This document shows, in pieces, positions 45,960-56,959 of a stretch of DNA of 64,000 bases. Below the pieces are notes generated by a model. The model had not been told where the DNA came from. It saw nothing but the letters and a program-made list of their open reading frames with translations, and searched no databases. Each line of letters begins with the position of its first letter. Positions within the stretch are counted from its first letter, which is position 1. Origin of the DNA: Gonocerus acuteangulatus (lineage: Eukaryota > Arthropoda > Insecta > Hemiptera > Coreidae); assembly GCA_946811695.1 (NCBI GenBank), contig OX328127.1, positions 50,481,774 through 50,545,773 of the forward strand, given 5' to 3'. The translations under genes and the position numbers were made by a program.

Positions 45960-47646
45960 CCTCCAGGAGCTCACGCCGAGAAGAAGTAGTTCTTGCGAGG
46001 CTTAGAATCGGTCATCTCAATATCTGATGACAAACACAAATGTTGCCATTGTAACATAGATCTTAGTTTAAAATATAAATATTAACTGATTGCCGCTTAA
46101 CTTGGACATTTCTCATATCTTGGCAGCTATAAATTCCGAAGCCAGCCATCATTGATACAGCACTGACATGTTTTTTTAAAAAAAACAAAAACAGTATCAT
46201 TTTCAATGTCAAAATATCATTTCAGAGTTTGTTGGTATTTTAACATTTGCTATAGCAATTCATTTTGCATTGTTTTTTTGAATAAGAAGTGTTTATTTGG
46301 CTCTTCAATTTCTGAGAGAACACTACAACTATCTATTGCACTGCGGCAGTTATAGTTTTAAAAATTCAGTGAATTCTGAAATGTTATTTTTTACAATTTC
46401 AATCACTTGAAACAACTTATCAGAATGATTTAGTATCATTCATATTCATGAATTCGTCCATTTCGGAAATAATTGTGAGGAATTAGCATATTCGATAAGT
46501 TAACGGGGAAAGCTAAAGCTAAATTTTGAGATACCATCAAAATTTAAATTGTAATAGGGTAAAATAATTTGTTCTTCTTGTGGCGGATGTTTATTCTAGC
46601 TCTAAACAGACATACATATGTAAGTCATTTGGAGTTTATGTCTGCCAGCATGTTGTAAACCAAACTTGTGTTCATGAATACACAATGTTTTGGGAAAATT
46701 ATACATTAATTAATGATTGTGTAAGTAGGTCTTACATTTCATGTAAAATTTAACACTCATGTTTATCTTTTTTTATATTAATTCGACCTGATTTTTTTTT
46801 TAAATGAAATTTTGTGATTGGCCAAAATTTAGGTAAATATGACAGAATAATTTGCATTTAATAACGATTTAAAACATATCAAGGCTATTTATTGACGTAA
46901 TAATTACACTTGCTAAAGCAAATTTCTACAAGTCTGTAAGACTTATCAACTTAAATACAGGTCTTATTTCATTGGCACACTTTTAATTACCATATTTGAA
47001 ACATATTTTTTGACAGATTGATATTATAAACAGACTCTTTAACTGGCTGGTGATGTGTGAACAATCTGTGCCATTGCCAAACCATTTAAGTATGTTTTAT
47101 AAATATATTTTACATTTAATGTCGAGGAAGAATTCAACTATGGTTACTTAAAATGTTTACCATATTATTTCTAAAAGTAAAAAAAAGTCTGTATGTCAGT
47201 ATATTAGTCTGGATGTCGCCTGCAGAAAGTCTGTGTATTTGTGTATATTATTTTAAATTGCTCCTGAAGAGGTGTCTATAGACACGAAACATGTATAGCA
47301 CTAAATAATGTATATTATGAGAAGGTGAAGAGTTTAAATGTATAAATTGTTGATTTAATAAATGGGAGAAATAAAATCAGCCATCATATGGAACACCTCA
47401 TATATTAGGAGCACTCACAACACAACTCACTGGGGAAGGACTGAAGCATTGGACATGTTCACAACAAAGAGGTCCAATGCCCAACAGGATGCAACGAGGA
47501 ACGAACATTGAATAACAACATAAATGATCTTCCATCACTTTTAAAATAAATTATTCAGAACAATTATTCTGGATCATAATTTTGTAAAATAAAATTTATT
47601 GTAAAATTTATAAGGTTTGTGAAACCTATTAAACAAATTTTAAATC

Positions 47647-47721
<75 letters not shown>

Positions 47722-48028
47722 CCTACTTATAATATAAATTCTAGTTTTCCCACTTTTCTTGTGAATGGTTAATGTCATCACATTGATTGTGGTTTATATT
47801 TGATTCTTCACATTGATGTCTTAATTTCCTAGAAGACCCAGGGTATTTTTTATTATTATTTTATATGTATATACATTGATTTCCACACATATACATTGAT
47901 TGACAGTCCCCGGCTCAAGATCTACCTGTGTGCCATGTTTGGTCAAATGGTTTGGATTTGTTTAAGGAACAAGCATACAGATAAACAGCTGAATTTTATA
48001 TATATATAAATTTTGTATTTTCTTTCAG
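45960..48028. other. Non-coding stretch upstream of the MFSD11 exons
   Basis: No exon could be recognised. If the gene's first exon lies farther left, this is intron. It contains a hairpin motif at 47264-47294 and a run of about 69 T at 47650-47718 that may be the tail of a - strand retroelement or an assembly effect. Confidence 0.4.
47264..47294 (+). other. CTGAAGAG - hairpin - GAAACATGT motif, copy 2
   Basis: CTGAAGAG is followed by GTGTC-TATA-GACAC and then GAAACATGT. The flanking motifs equal those of the copy at 18336-18371, while the stem has different bases that still pair. It may mark the end of a dispersed retroelement. A ribozyme role is speculative. Confidence 0.4.
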
Positions 48029-48198
48029 AAAACCATTCTTGATTCAGTAAGAAATGAGGACTCGAGCTTCAGTGGCAATGGTTACACATCCCTCGCTGTC
48101 ATCTATGCATGCCTTGCAATCGGAAACTGGCTGGCTCCATCAGTCATTGCAGGAGTTGGGCCCAAGGCATCCATGGTCATTGGCAGCATTACCTACTT
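48029..48198 (+). CDS. MFSD11 exon (first one seen)
   Basis: The acceptor TTTCTTTCAG precedes it and the donor GTAAGTAT follows. It enters in phase 0 (KTILDSVRNEDSSFSGNG) and ends with two bases of a Leu codon. It covers the region around the first loop and the second membrane segment. Confidence 0.92.
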
Positions 48199-50694
48199 GT
48201 AAGTATAAATATCTGGGAAACTTGAACTCTATTGTCATTCATTCACAAGGCCGTGTCTTTTTTGTAATAAAAAAAAAACTTGTTAGTATTAATTTTCACC
48301 ATTCAACCTAATCATTTGGTCTAGATATTTATGATTAGAGTTCACCAGAGACGTAGAAGCTCTGGAGAACGTCACTTTGAGAATGACAAGCACTCCAGTT
48401 ATAATGGTATAATGGTTTTGAATTGTCATCTCAAGATCTTCGGTTTCTATTCCTAGCAAATTCTCAAGGAGTTTAGGAATTGAGGTTGCACTCATGAAAG
48501 AATTTTTGAGAAAGAAGATCTTCTAATCTTCATAGGAAGGTTCTAAAATGAACCGAAAATGTCCCCAGTTTAAAATTATTTATATTTTTTATCTAAAATC
48601 CCCTCAGACTAATTTATTAGTGTGTGCCTAATGGCCAAAATTATTGTTTTCTTGCTAGGAAACTCTCTATGCATAATATTCAAAGCTGCTTTCTTCTCTT
48701 TGTATGGCACAGCCTCTTTAGGGGCCACAGAACCAACAATTTTTTTCATACACATTTATAATCTAATTTAATTTTTAACATTTATTTAAAATACAATGTA
48801 TTCAAAATACTATTAATTGTTAAGTTTACAAATCCAAAATTCTTTTTTTTTGTTAGTCATTATGGGTCATTCCACATCAGTACAACCCAACCATGACACC
48901 CATGACCACCGATTTTAATGAAACTTCGCATGTTTCTTCCTTTAATGGATATAAGTAAGGATATAAAACAGTTTTGCTCTATCTTAAATGGTTTATGTTT
49001 TATGCCCTGCTAAAGTTTTTGAAATTTTGCAGTTTTCATCGATAGAAGAAAGGAAGTGCAATTTGTTCTTGCATAGAAAATAAATCATACTTTCTTTATT
49101 TATCAACTAATATTAATGACATTTTTTATTACAATACTTCAATAGATAAGGAAGCCAGAAAAAGAAATAATATAACCGTAAAGTAATTACACCTGGCCTT
49201 AAAAAAATCCTAAAGTGTTAAAATAAAATTCATTTTAATGAAATATGACATTCCACACTAAGTGGAATATCACCAAAAGGGAAAATATAATCACAAAAGT
49301 ATTTTTTTACTATTATTACTTTTGTGTTTTTTCACTATTATTACTTTTTATTTTATTTTTTTTTACTATTATTATTGGTGCTAATGACCTAAGCAGTAAA
49401 AAAAACCCCCAAAAAAAAAAAAAAAAAAAAAAAATTTACTATTATTCTAGAGGATATATACTATCACATGAAAAAATAAAATCTGTTTCAGTTTATAGTT
49501 ATGTCTATAATTTTATATTTTCTGTATTATTTACCAAAAATAAATAAATAAAAAAACCCTAAAAAAATTTAGCTACATTCAATATTGCAGGATTTTTATA
49601 GCATCTTTCTTGAAACCCATGACTTGGTCATTGTACCTTGTGTCGGTAATAATTGGACTTGGAGCTTCTATAATATGGACTGGTCAAGGAGTTTATTTAA
49701 CGCTCAATTCAGATGACAACACAATATCCAGAAATTCTGGAGTTTTTTGGGCTTTATTGCAGTGCAGGTAAAAAAAAAAAATTGTTTTATATTAATCATA
49801 TAACTTTATGTAATTGTTCTTTTAAAGAATTCTTTGAATTCTGCTTCATGAATAATGGAAGGTAGTTTATTCTTTATTTACTTCAAATAAACAATTAGTT
49901 ATTTTTTAATTAAACCAAATATAAAAATGTGGGTATTCAGAAACTATTGCTTCAGTAGAAACTTGTTCCTGACATTTGACATTCATCTAATCTAAGTTAT
50001 TTAATTTTTGGCTGTGTTTGGAGTTATTGAAGTATTAGGGGAAAAAAATGTTATAAACAGACATGAAAGATTTTCAGATCTTAGTATACTTTCTAAAATA
50101 TCTTAAAACAGTTGGCAAATCATGGTAAATGGAAGGTGACCATTTAAAAGCTAAAGTCTCTACAAAAAAAAAAGTTATAAAGTAATTTTCGATGGGGCGA
50201 TGTCAATTGGAAAAATAAGTGCTTAAAACGTAAAGAATGTTATTTGTGAACAGGTTTTGGTATTTTTTTTTAATTGCATTTAACAGTAAAATTATTATTT
50301 TAGTAAAAAAGGTAAGTAAATGTGAAATATAATAGCAGTAGTGTTTCCCCGAGCGAACATTGAGAAAGAGGATGGAGGAATTTCCGCTTAGGATCCTGTC
50401 AGTTTCCTTTTGTGATGCCTAGTCATCCCCTGTATTTTTTATTTTTCGCCATCAAAACCTACCAATAACTGCTTCTTTTCCTGGCACTAGGAATATGAAC
50501 AGTAAAACACTAAGGTGAGCAGTTCCTGCGACAAACTTTTATTATTACTACTGAGTTCACAATTTTATTTAGCGTAAATGTTTTGTTTTTTTCTAAAGGA
50601 CCCGCTTCTATGAGGGTATGAATCATGTGGAATGAAATGGACATGAAAAAACTATTGAACATATTTTTGATTTTCTTCCATAAAAAACTTCTTT

Positions 50695-50726
<32 letters not shown>

Positions 50727-51930
50727 TTACAGTTTTGATATGAAAGTAGTGTTTCTCTTGTTGCTTTTATTTATTAATGTTTTATTTGTTTCAGCATGCT
50801 TTTTGGCAATTTTTTTGTTTACATGGCCTTTGAAGGAAAAACAAATATTGATGAACATTCAAGATATTTAGTGAGTTCTGTTTTATCTGGAATCTGTGCT
50901 ATTGGCTGCCTCCTCATGTTACTTCTTAGGCCTGCTTTATCAGCAACTGGCTTAATTTTACCTCAGCGAAGTGTTGGCCCAGTTCAAGCATTTGTTGAAG
51001 CAATATCTTTGCTTGGTAGAAAAGAAATGTTTCTCCTCTGTGTTACTTTCTTCTACACTGGTAAATTTTAATTTATTTTAATGGAATTTTGGCATTAAAG
51101 TTAACAGTTTTCTATTTGAGACTTGGAAGTTAGTTTATGTATATTTTTTTCAGAAAAGAAAGTTATATATTTTGTTGACATAGCCATTAAGCAATGTTAA
51201 TGAATAAAAAAAATTGTTACTTCTCAGCAAGGAAGTGACGAGGATGTCACAAATCCTAAAAACACACCACCATCAGAATCTATGGTAGTGTTTAACACGT
51301 TCGGGCCCGGCTTTGTGGAATATGGGTCCGAGATATGTGTTCTGTGGGCCCAATCGTTTAGCCATGGGTTGATATAAAGCCTAGTGACAATGCACCCAAG
51401 CATAAAACCTGAGATTCTGGGTTCAAATCTCAGCTTCGCGAGTTACTTTTTCTAGAAAATAAAGATTCAAAAATGAATTACTTCAGTGTGCATCATGACA
51501 CTACTTCCTCAAACAAAAACAAACTGAACTAAAAAAAAGTAAATCATAAGCTTTTCTATTTTTGGGCCAATTACTACATAAGTTATTTATTTTCAGGATT
51601 AGAACTATCTTTCTATAGTGGCGTTTATAGTCCAAGTATTGGATCAACTCTTAATATAAGTAAAAATCCAAAAGAGCTTGTTGGACTTTCTGGAATATTT
51701 ATTGGAGTTGGAGAAATTGCAGGTATTTATATGAAATTCAATATAGACTAAAGAGGAGCAAAAGGGTGAAAATAAAGGGGTACTGTAGAGGTATCTGATT
51801 CTTGACATTATGGCACACTAGGGAGATAGTGTGGTCGGTCAGTACTATGCTCTGACAATCTGTAGTTTTGAACTCAGGTCCTCCTGACCATTAATTGAGT
51901 GCTCTACCACTGCGCAAACCTCATCCTATG

Positions 51931-51991
<61 letters not shown>

Positions 51992-54900
51992 TTACTTACT
52001 TACCCTCCCCCCCCCTTAGGCTCTACAAATTTTCGTGATTCTTGGTCTTCGAGGCTATGTCCTTCTATCCGTAAGGCTCATTAATAAAATTATTAATTTA
52101 CCTGTACCACCTGTTATTTTTGTTTTATTTCTTTTCTTTTTTAAAACTGTGCAGACATGATGTCCAATCAAACAACGACCAATACGATATGGGTCCATTT
52201 GAAGTTGGGGCTTACTATGGAACAAAATTAAATAAACATTAAAAATCATGTCAGCTGTTCATTATAAATATTTTTTTTATTTAAATTTTAACGCCCATTT
52301 ATTATTAAGAAAGAATTTTAGGGTGGATTATCTATAGATCTCCACCCTTTTCTAGCCAGGATAGGGCTGATGCCCTTTCTTTTTTCTTAAGAAAAGCCAC
52401 CACTCCTAGTGAGAATTGATCTCACGACCCTTGGCACGAAGTGTTGAGTGCTCACACCTTAACACTCACGGCCACTGAGCCTCCCATTATAAAAATAAAA
52501 TTCTAAAACTATTCATCTTTATTTTGTATTCATATAGGTTATTTTAAGCAAATTATTCAGGAATGTAGTTTACACTATCCTTCTCTGTGGAATGTGCTTA
52601 GTAATGCAGCTCTTGTGTGATGGACTTTTTTATAATTTTGTATAAATATTTATTGTTTTTAGTGTTCTAATATTTTATTGATAAATAACATGTCATTTAA
52701 GAATGCTAAAATATTTAAAATGAACTAATGTTATAGGTGGTTTGCTGTTTGGGCTGCTAGGTTCTAAAACAGTGAGGTGGGGAAGGGATCCCATTGTACT
52801 TCTTGGATTTGTTATTCACATTATCACATTCTTCTGCATCTTCCTCAATTTGCCAAATTCTGCTCCTCTTCATGATACCACAGAAGCAGCTTACATCACA
52901 AGCAAGTAAGAATTTTGTTACACTTAAAATAAATTTTTAGTTGTAATCAATATTAGTGGTGTTCATTATCTGAAGTGGAGAACTCCTTGTCCTACATAAT
53001 AGTTAGTGATTTAGTCAACATTTTTTTAAAAGCTAAATTATATATCTTTTTTTCTTTTTTTTTAATTGCCCGAAGATCTATTTCGAATCCTAATAATTAC
53101 TGAGTTAGGAATTTTGATTCACTCTCGCTGTCAGTAAAGTAAGCATTAAAAAAATAAGTTGTATTAGACCTGAGAAAAACTTCCCCAGACTATCACATAC
53201 CATCTTATAGAAAATGAAGCTAGATATAATTGGGGTTTGGTTAAATATCTTAATAAAAGTTCATTTTTATCAGAAAATGGGTTTCATTTTTGCCAGCATT
53301 TGTGCTTGAATTTCATGCGACTGAACCCTGACTATGGATGGTGTGATTAAAACCAAGTGACTACATAGTAGGCACTACAGTGTAGTGCCTTTAGCTCAAA
53401 TAAATGTGTTTAAACAAAGGCTACCACTCCGTAGTTACAACTACCCTAGGTGGAGTGGTAGTCAGAAAAACTGAAGCTACATCTAGAGGTAGGTACAACT
53501 ACCGTGTAGTAGTATCTACCTTTCATGTTCGAATGTTTGAACCCCTTCCCCTAGTCTATTTACTCTGTTTTTAATAGTAATTTTTCATGTCAGTCACTGA
53601 CATGAATGGTCTGAGGGACCAATCCATTCTTGAAGTAAGTTGAGCAATATTTCATTATCATCTGAAGATAAAAGGGTAGTTGAGAATAAATCTTTTTACA
53701 GAAGTTAGTTTTTGACAAAACAATTAAATTAAAAGTCTTTGGAGTGAAATTGCCTTCAGAACTTAGAGAAGCAGAAACTCAATTTTTAATAAATTGACTG
53801 AGGGGTATTCATTCAATTTATATGGGGTATTCAGGAGTATCCAAAGCCACGTGTTCGGAATTACCAGGAAAGAGTGACAACTGCAGCGTATCAGCTATAT
53901 CAAAGACTAGTTAGTTATCCTCTCAAGCCCATCTGCCAATTTCAAATGGAGACCAAATGTGAAAAAGTTATTGACCTGCGAAAATAAATAAAAACTCATC
54001 TGCAAAAACTTGTCGTCTTCCAGAAATTTGAACTCTAGAAAATTAAAATTGAATTAAATAAAATTTGTGAAGAAATCGAAACACAAATGGGAGATTATAC
54101 TTTTACAACCTTATGTTATCCCTTGCAATCCTTTTTCCTTCCATAAATTAAATTATAAAAAGTAATATCAAATATAGAAATAATCCTGATATTGAAGAAT
54201 TGCATATAAAAGTCCTATCTAGCTGAGACTAATCCTCCTCAGACATAAAACAAAAAAAAAATAAAAATGTTATAATTATACCTAGGTAGCTTCTCTTTTA
54301 TCACATCAAAAATGAAGTTGTAACTATCTATCCCGGAAAACCGAGAAATAATTACCCGGGGGGGGGGGGGGGGGGGGGTAGTTGTAGCTCCTGTTTAATC
54401 ACACTAACTGGAGTTACAACACCAAAATATTGAAGTGGTAGCATCAACTCCGTTTTAATCACACCTCCCTATATCTACCTTCACAATCCCAACAGTCAAC
54501 GATATCCTCTCAGTCTTATAGAAAAGTATGACAATAATGTTTAGCAGTATTACTGTCTCTAAGGAGAATTCGTTTTAATTTTGTGAAAAGTACTGCATGT
54601 TGACCTTACATTTAAAATTTAGTTGTGGCCCTACAATAAAAAAAAATTTGTTTTGCTAAATCAAAATACTTAAATTTTGAAAATAAAAAATATGGAAAGT
54701 TTTTATTATATTTTAAAGGGAAGAAACATGAATGTTTGTTACACCATTGCTGGATAGAACTTTAGAATATGAATGAATCATCAACGATTTTTTTTAGCAT
54801 TGGCTGTTTAAAATTTTAGATGCCTAGCTGAAAATATAAAAGATTGAATTAAGGGATATGTTATGGAAAGTATAACTGCTTGATCTCATAAGAAAGGATT

Positions 54901-56085
54901 GCTGAAAACTGTGTTTATTTAAGAAAGTGTGCAAAGGAAATTTATTTAAAAAATATCAATTAAGAATACATTAGGCTTTGATGATCTATTTTAAAAGTGA
55001 ATTCTGAATCCTCAATCATTATAGCATTAATTTTTTTTTATTAATTCAATCTGAAATAACAAAGGTAGATATAGTCGAGGTTCAGTCGTGTGGTATCAAT
55101 AAAAGTACATTTTTTGTAAGAAAATATTTTTTATTTATCTTTAAAAAAATATAGTTTTATTAAAACACCTCACGACTGAACCCTAACTATATCTACACTC
55201 GCAATCTCAACAGCTAACGATCTCCTCTTAATCGTGTGATAATAAACTACTTTGATACCCAGCATCAAAGTAGTTTATTAATACAGCTTTTTCCCCCTTA
55301 TAAAATAATAATAAATGTTTATACTTATTTTTCTATTTTGCAGTTCAATTTTAGCTATTGCCTGCAGTGCTTTACTTGGATTCGGAGACAGTTGTTTCAA
55401 TACTCAAATTTATGCTGCTATTGGAACTATATTTTCAGATGAGAGTGCTCCTGCTTTTGCTATCTTTAAATTTGTTCAAGTAAGTTTTAGCATTCAATAT
55501 ATATTTCCCTTATTATTAAAAATTTAAATTATCTGTAATTTCATTTTAGAAGATTATAATTTTTGCTTAAACAGATTATGTAACGATCCCGCCATTTCAA
55601 TCTATGGCAAAGTAGGTACTTTTTACAATGACCTCTTTTCTGAAAATAGTTTCCCCTGATGGTATTTGAACCCTTGCCTCTTAAACTTATTCAATGCCCA
55701 GAGTTGACGATTCTTCATCCTGATTTGCCCCAAAGCCCTCTTTATATCATTAGCATTAGGTTTGTGGATTTTCTTCCCACTCATGGAGGACCATGCCTTC
55801 GTGAGAGTCCTTGTTACATTTCCCATCCATTGGCTTTAATATATTTTGTCACCCTTGATAAAACAATTTGGTTTTTAAAATTAAGGAGAATAAAAAATAA
55901 CCATTAACTTTTGTTTCCAGAGTATAGCTGCAGCTGTAGCGTTCTCTTACAGCGATACCTTTGGTCTATACATTCAACTCGGCATACTTGTAGCAACAGC
56001 TGTGATCGGAACACTAACATACTGTCTTGCTGAGAGGATAGTCAGAAGGAAAATCACCAGTGATTCAGACAGTGAGAGCAAATAA
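48029..56085 (+). CDS. UNC93-like protein MFSD11 (spliced, seven exons seen, first exon missing)
   Basis: The joined exons are 48029-48198, 49591-49767, 50795-51060, 51597-51722, 52737-52905, 55344-55479 and 55921-56085 (402 codons plus TAA). All introns are GT-AG and every phase joins correctly. The product is a multi-spanning major-facilitator membrane protein of the UNC93/MFSD11 group. Landmarks in order: GYTSLAVIY and APSVIAGVGP, WTGQGVYLTLNSDD and SRNSGVFWALLQ, GLELSFYSGVY and GLSGIFIGVGEIAGG, LGFGDSCFNTQIY and SAPAFAIFKFVQS. The family is usually about 450 residues, so roughly 30 N-terminal residues with the start codon are on an exon not found here. The substrate is unknown for the family. 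Several introns are loaded with SINEs and repeats. The gene name is assigned by motif recognition, not by a search. Confidence 0.92.
49591..49767 (+). CDS. MFSD11 exon 2 of those seen
   Basis: Acceptor AATATTGCAG, donor GTAAAA. It encodes a membrane segment and the conserved TGQGVYLTLNSDDNTISRN loop, and ends with two bases of a Ser codon. Confidence 0.93.
49915..50545 (+). mobile_element. Family R repeat remnant in an MFSD11 intron
   Basis: It retains the GTTTGGAGTTATTGAAG, GGAAGGTGACCATT and GGGGCGATGTCAATTGG blocks of one tandem unit, and a worn right end (GGCACTAGGAATATGAACAG, GCAGTTCCTGCGA). The left hairpin is missing. It lies in sense orientation within the intron 49768-50794. Confidence 0.6.
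50795..51060 (+). CDS. MFSD11 exon 3 of those seen
   Basis: Acceptor TTTGTTTCAG, donor GTAAATTT. It encodes a membrane helix (FGNFFVYMAFEG), a second helix (GICAIGCLLMLLLRP), a cytoplasmic loop and the start of the next helix (EMFLLCVTFFYTG). The loop is shorter and less acidic than in vertebrate MFSD11. Confidence 0.93.
51290..51450 (+). mobile_element. tRNA-derived SINE-like repeat (family D)
   Basis: It carries a B-box-like TCTGGGTTCAAATCTC and an upstream GTTGATATAAAGCCTAGTG segment. It lies in the intron 51061-51596. Only one copy was recognised in the window, so this is tentative. Confidence 0.35.
51597..51722 (+). CDS. MFSD11 exon 4 of those seen
   Basis: Acceptor TTATTTTCAG, donor GTATTTAT. 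It encodes LELSFYSGVY and GLSGIFIGVGEIAG, the two most diagnostic motifs of the family's second half. Confidence 0.94.
51781..51928 (-). mobile_element. SINE family A, internally deleted copy in an MFSD11 intron
   Basis: On the - strand it keeps the tRNA-like head (GTGGTAGAGCACTCAA and GGACCTGAGTTCAAA) and the 3' block (CACACTATCTCCCTAGTGTG), but most of the body between them is gone. A (TA)n tract follows at 51936-51988. Confidence 0.75.
52275..52485 (-). mobile_element. SINE family B copy in an MFSD11 intron
   Basis: On the - strand it reads GGGAGGCTCAGTGGCCGTGA, B-box region GAGATCAATTCTCAC, then GAGTGGTGGCTTTTC and CTAGAAAAGGGTGG, ending TAATAAATGGGCGTTAAAAT. ATTATAAA occurs at both borders (52261 and 52487) and may be part of the target duplication. 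Confidence 0.75.
52737..52905 (+). CDS. MFSD11 exon 5 of those seen
   Basis: Acceptor ATGTTATAG (weak pyrimidine tract), donor GTAAGAAT. It encodes GGLLFGLLGSKTVRWGRDPI and a membrane helix (VLLGFVIHIITFFCIFLNLP), then a hydrophilic loop. Confidence 0.92.
52906..55343. other. Long MFSD11 intron with foldbacks and a G homopolymer
   Basis: Contents: 21 G at 54358-54378 flanked by inverted GTTGTAACTAT/TAGTTGTAGCTCC-like text; a foldback at 55065-55196 whose arms share GTTCAGTCGTG and ATATAGT; related CAATCCCAACAGTCAACGAT / CAATCTCAACAGCTAACGAT words near 54484 and 55201; and a perfect 16-bp inverted repeat at 55241-55279. These suggest a family of small foldback elements using the same words. 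Confidence 0.6.
55241..55279. repeat. Perfect 16-bp inverted repeat
   Basis: AATAAACTACTTTGAT and its exact inverse are separated by seven bases, about 65 bases before the acceptor of the next MFSD11 exon. In the pre-mRNA it would form a strong hairpin near the splice site. Confidence 0.85.
55344..55479 (+). CDS. MFSD11 exon 6 of those seen
   Basis: Acceptor TATTTTGCAG, donor GTAAGTTT. It encodes LLGFGDSCFNTQIY and SDESAPAFAIFKFVQ, both strongly conserved in MFSD11, and ends in phase 0. Confidence 0.95.
55921..56085 (+). CDS. MFSD11 last exon as read through to TAA
   Basis: Acceptor TTGTTTCCAG. It encodes SIAAAVAFSYS, the final membrane helix (IQLGILVATAVIGTLTYCL) and a short polar tail RRKITSDSDSESK. 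AATAAA overlaps the stop (56081-56086). A possible donor (GTGAGA) at 56073 would drop the last four residues and join downstream segments at 56485 or 61473 in frame. Confidence 0.9.
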   Translation, partial: SIAAAVAFSYSDTFGLYIQLGILVATAVIGTLTYCLAERIVRRKITSDSDSESK

Positions 56086-56484
56086 ATACCCTTGTTATTT
56101 GCTTGACTTTCTCTTCTTAACTCCTCATATTTTCCTTATTTTTTTTTATGAATATTTTTTTTATTTTACATGCTTGAAGTTTGATTTGATTTTTTGTAGA
56201 ATCTTGATTGATTATTTTCACTGTATTTGACATTAACAGGCCGAGACTCCATTATTTTCAGTCTTCTATTTTTTATATCTTTATTCTTATTTGATTTACC
56301 TGCAGTTATATTTGTTATTCATCTATTGGAGTATGATACTTATATACTTCAATGGACACAAAAAGCTCCTGTACACATCAAATTTTTATTCCAGTAAGCT
56401 TAGAGTTTTAACGATTGACTGAATATAAATTATTTAGTAATTAGTGAGACTTTTTATTTTTACCTAAAGAAAAATGTTTGTTAG

Positions 56485-56550
56485 GAATTTGGATCAAGTA
56501 CAAGACTGAAAGAAAAGAAAGAGACAGCGACAGCGAGTCTGTTTGCTTAA
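56485..56550 (+). CDS. Possible alternative MFSD11 exon
   Basis: A 66-base segment lies between TTTGTTAG and the good donor GTATGTATTG. Read in phase 1 it is open and encodes IWIKYKTERKERDSDSESVC, basic then acidic like the tail of the preceding exon. The pyrimidine tract is weak. Phase fits both the potential donor at 56073 and the segment at 61473. No transcript evidence is available. Confidence 0.35.
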   Translation, partial: EFGSSTRLKEKKETATASLFA

Positions 56551-56959
56551 GTATGTATTGTTTTGTTACTTTGTAAATTAATAATTTTATAAAATACTCT
56601 CATGGTGGTAATTTCCCTCTCAAAAATAATATCCTAATTGCCTTTTTTAAACAAAAATTTTCAGGAATCATAAAAATTCTGAGGTATAAAAGATTTTTTA
56701 GGTTGTTTTTAAGTATCTATATTCTGTTGATATACTTATCTGGTGCAATAAGGTATGTGCTAAAAATAGTCAGATCGATTTTTTTTCTTTATCACGTTTC
56801 ATGTCAAGCAATAAAAGTGCAAACTAATGGATCAATGTATTTATGCATGCTTTACTTAGTACATAAATCATTCAATACATTTAAAAAATGTGAACACAAA
56901 AAAAATATTATGAAGTACAGGTGTGGGGCATTCTGGACTCAACATTGTTGGAAGAGTTC
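56551..56959. other. Non-coding stretch downstream of MFSD11
   Basis: AT-rich. The 96-codon open frame at 56703-56993 is Ile/Lys-rich and shows no domain. No gene is supported. Confidence 0.4.
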
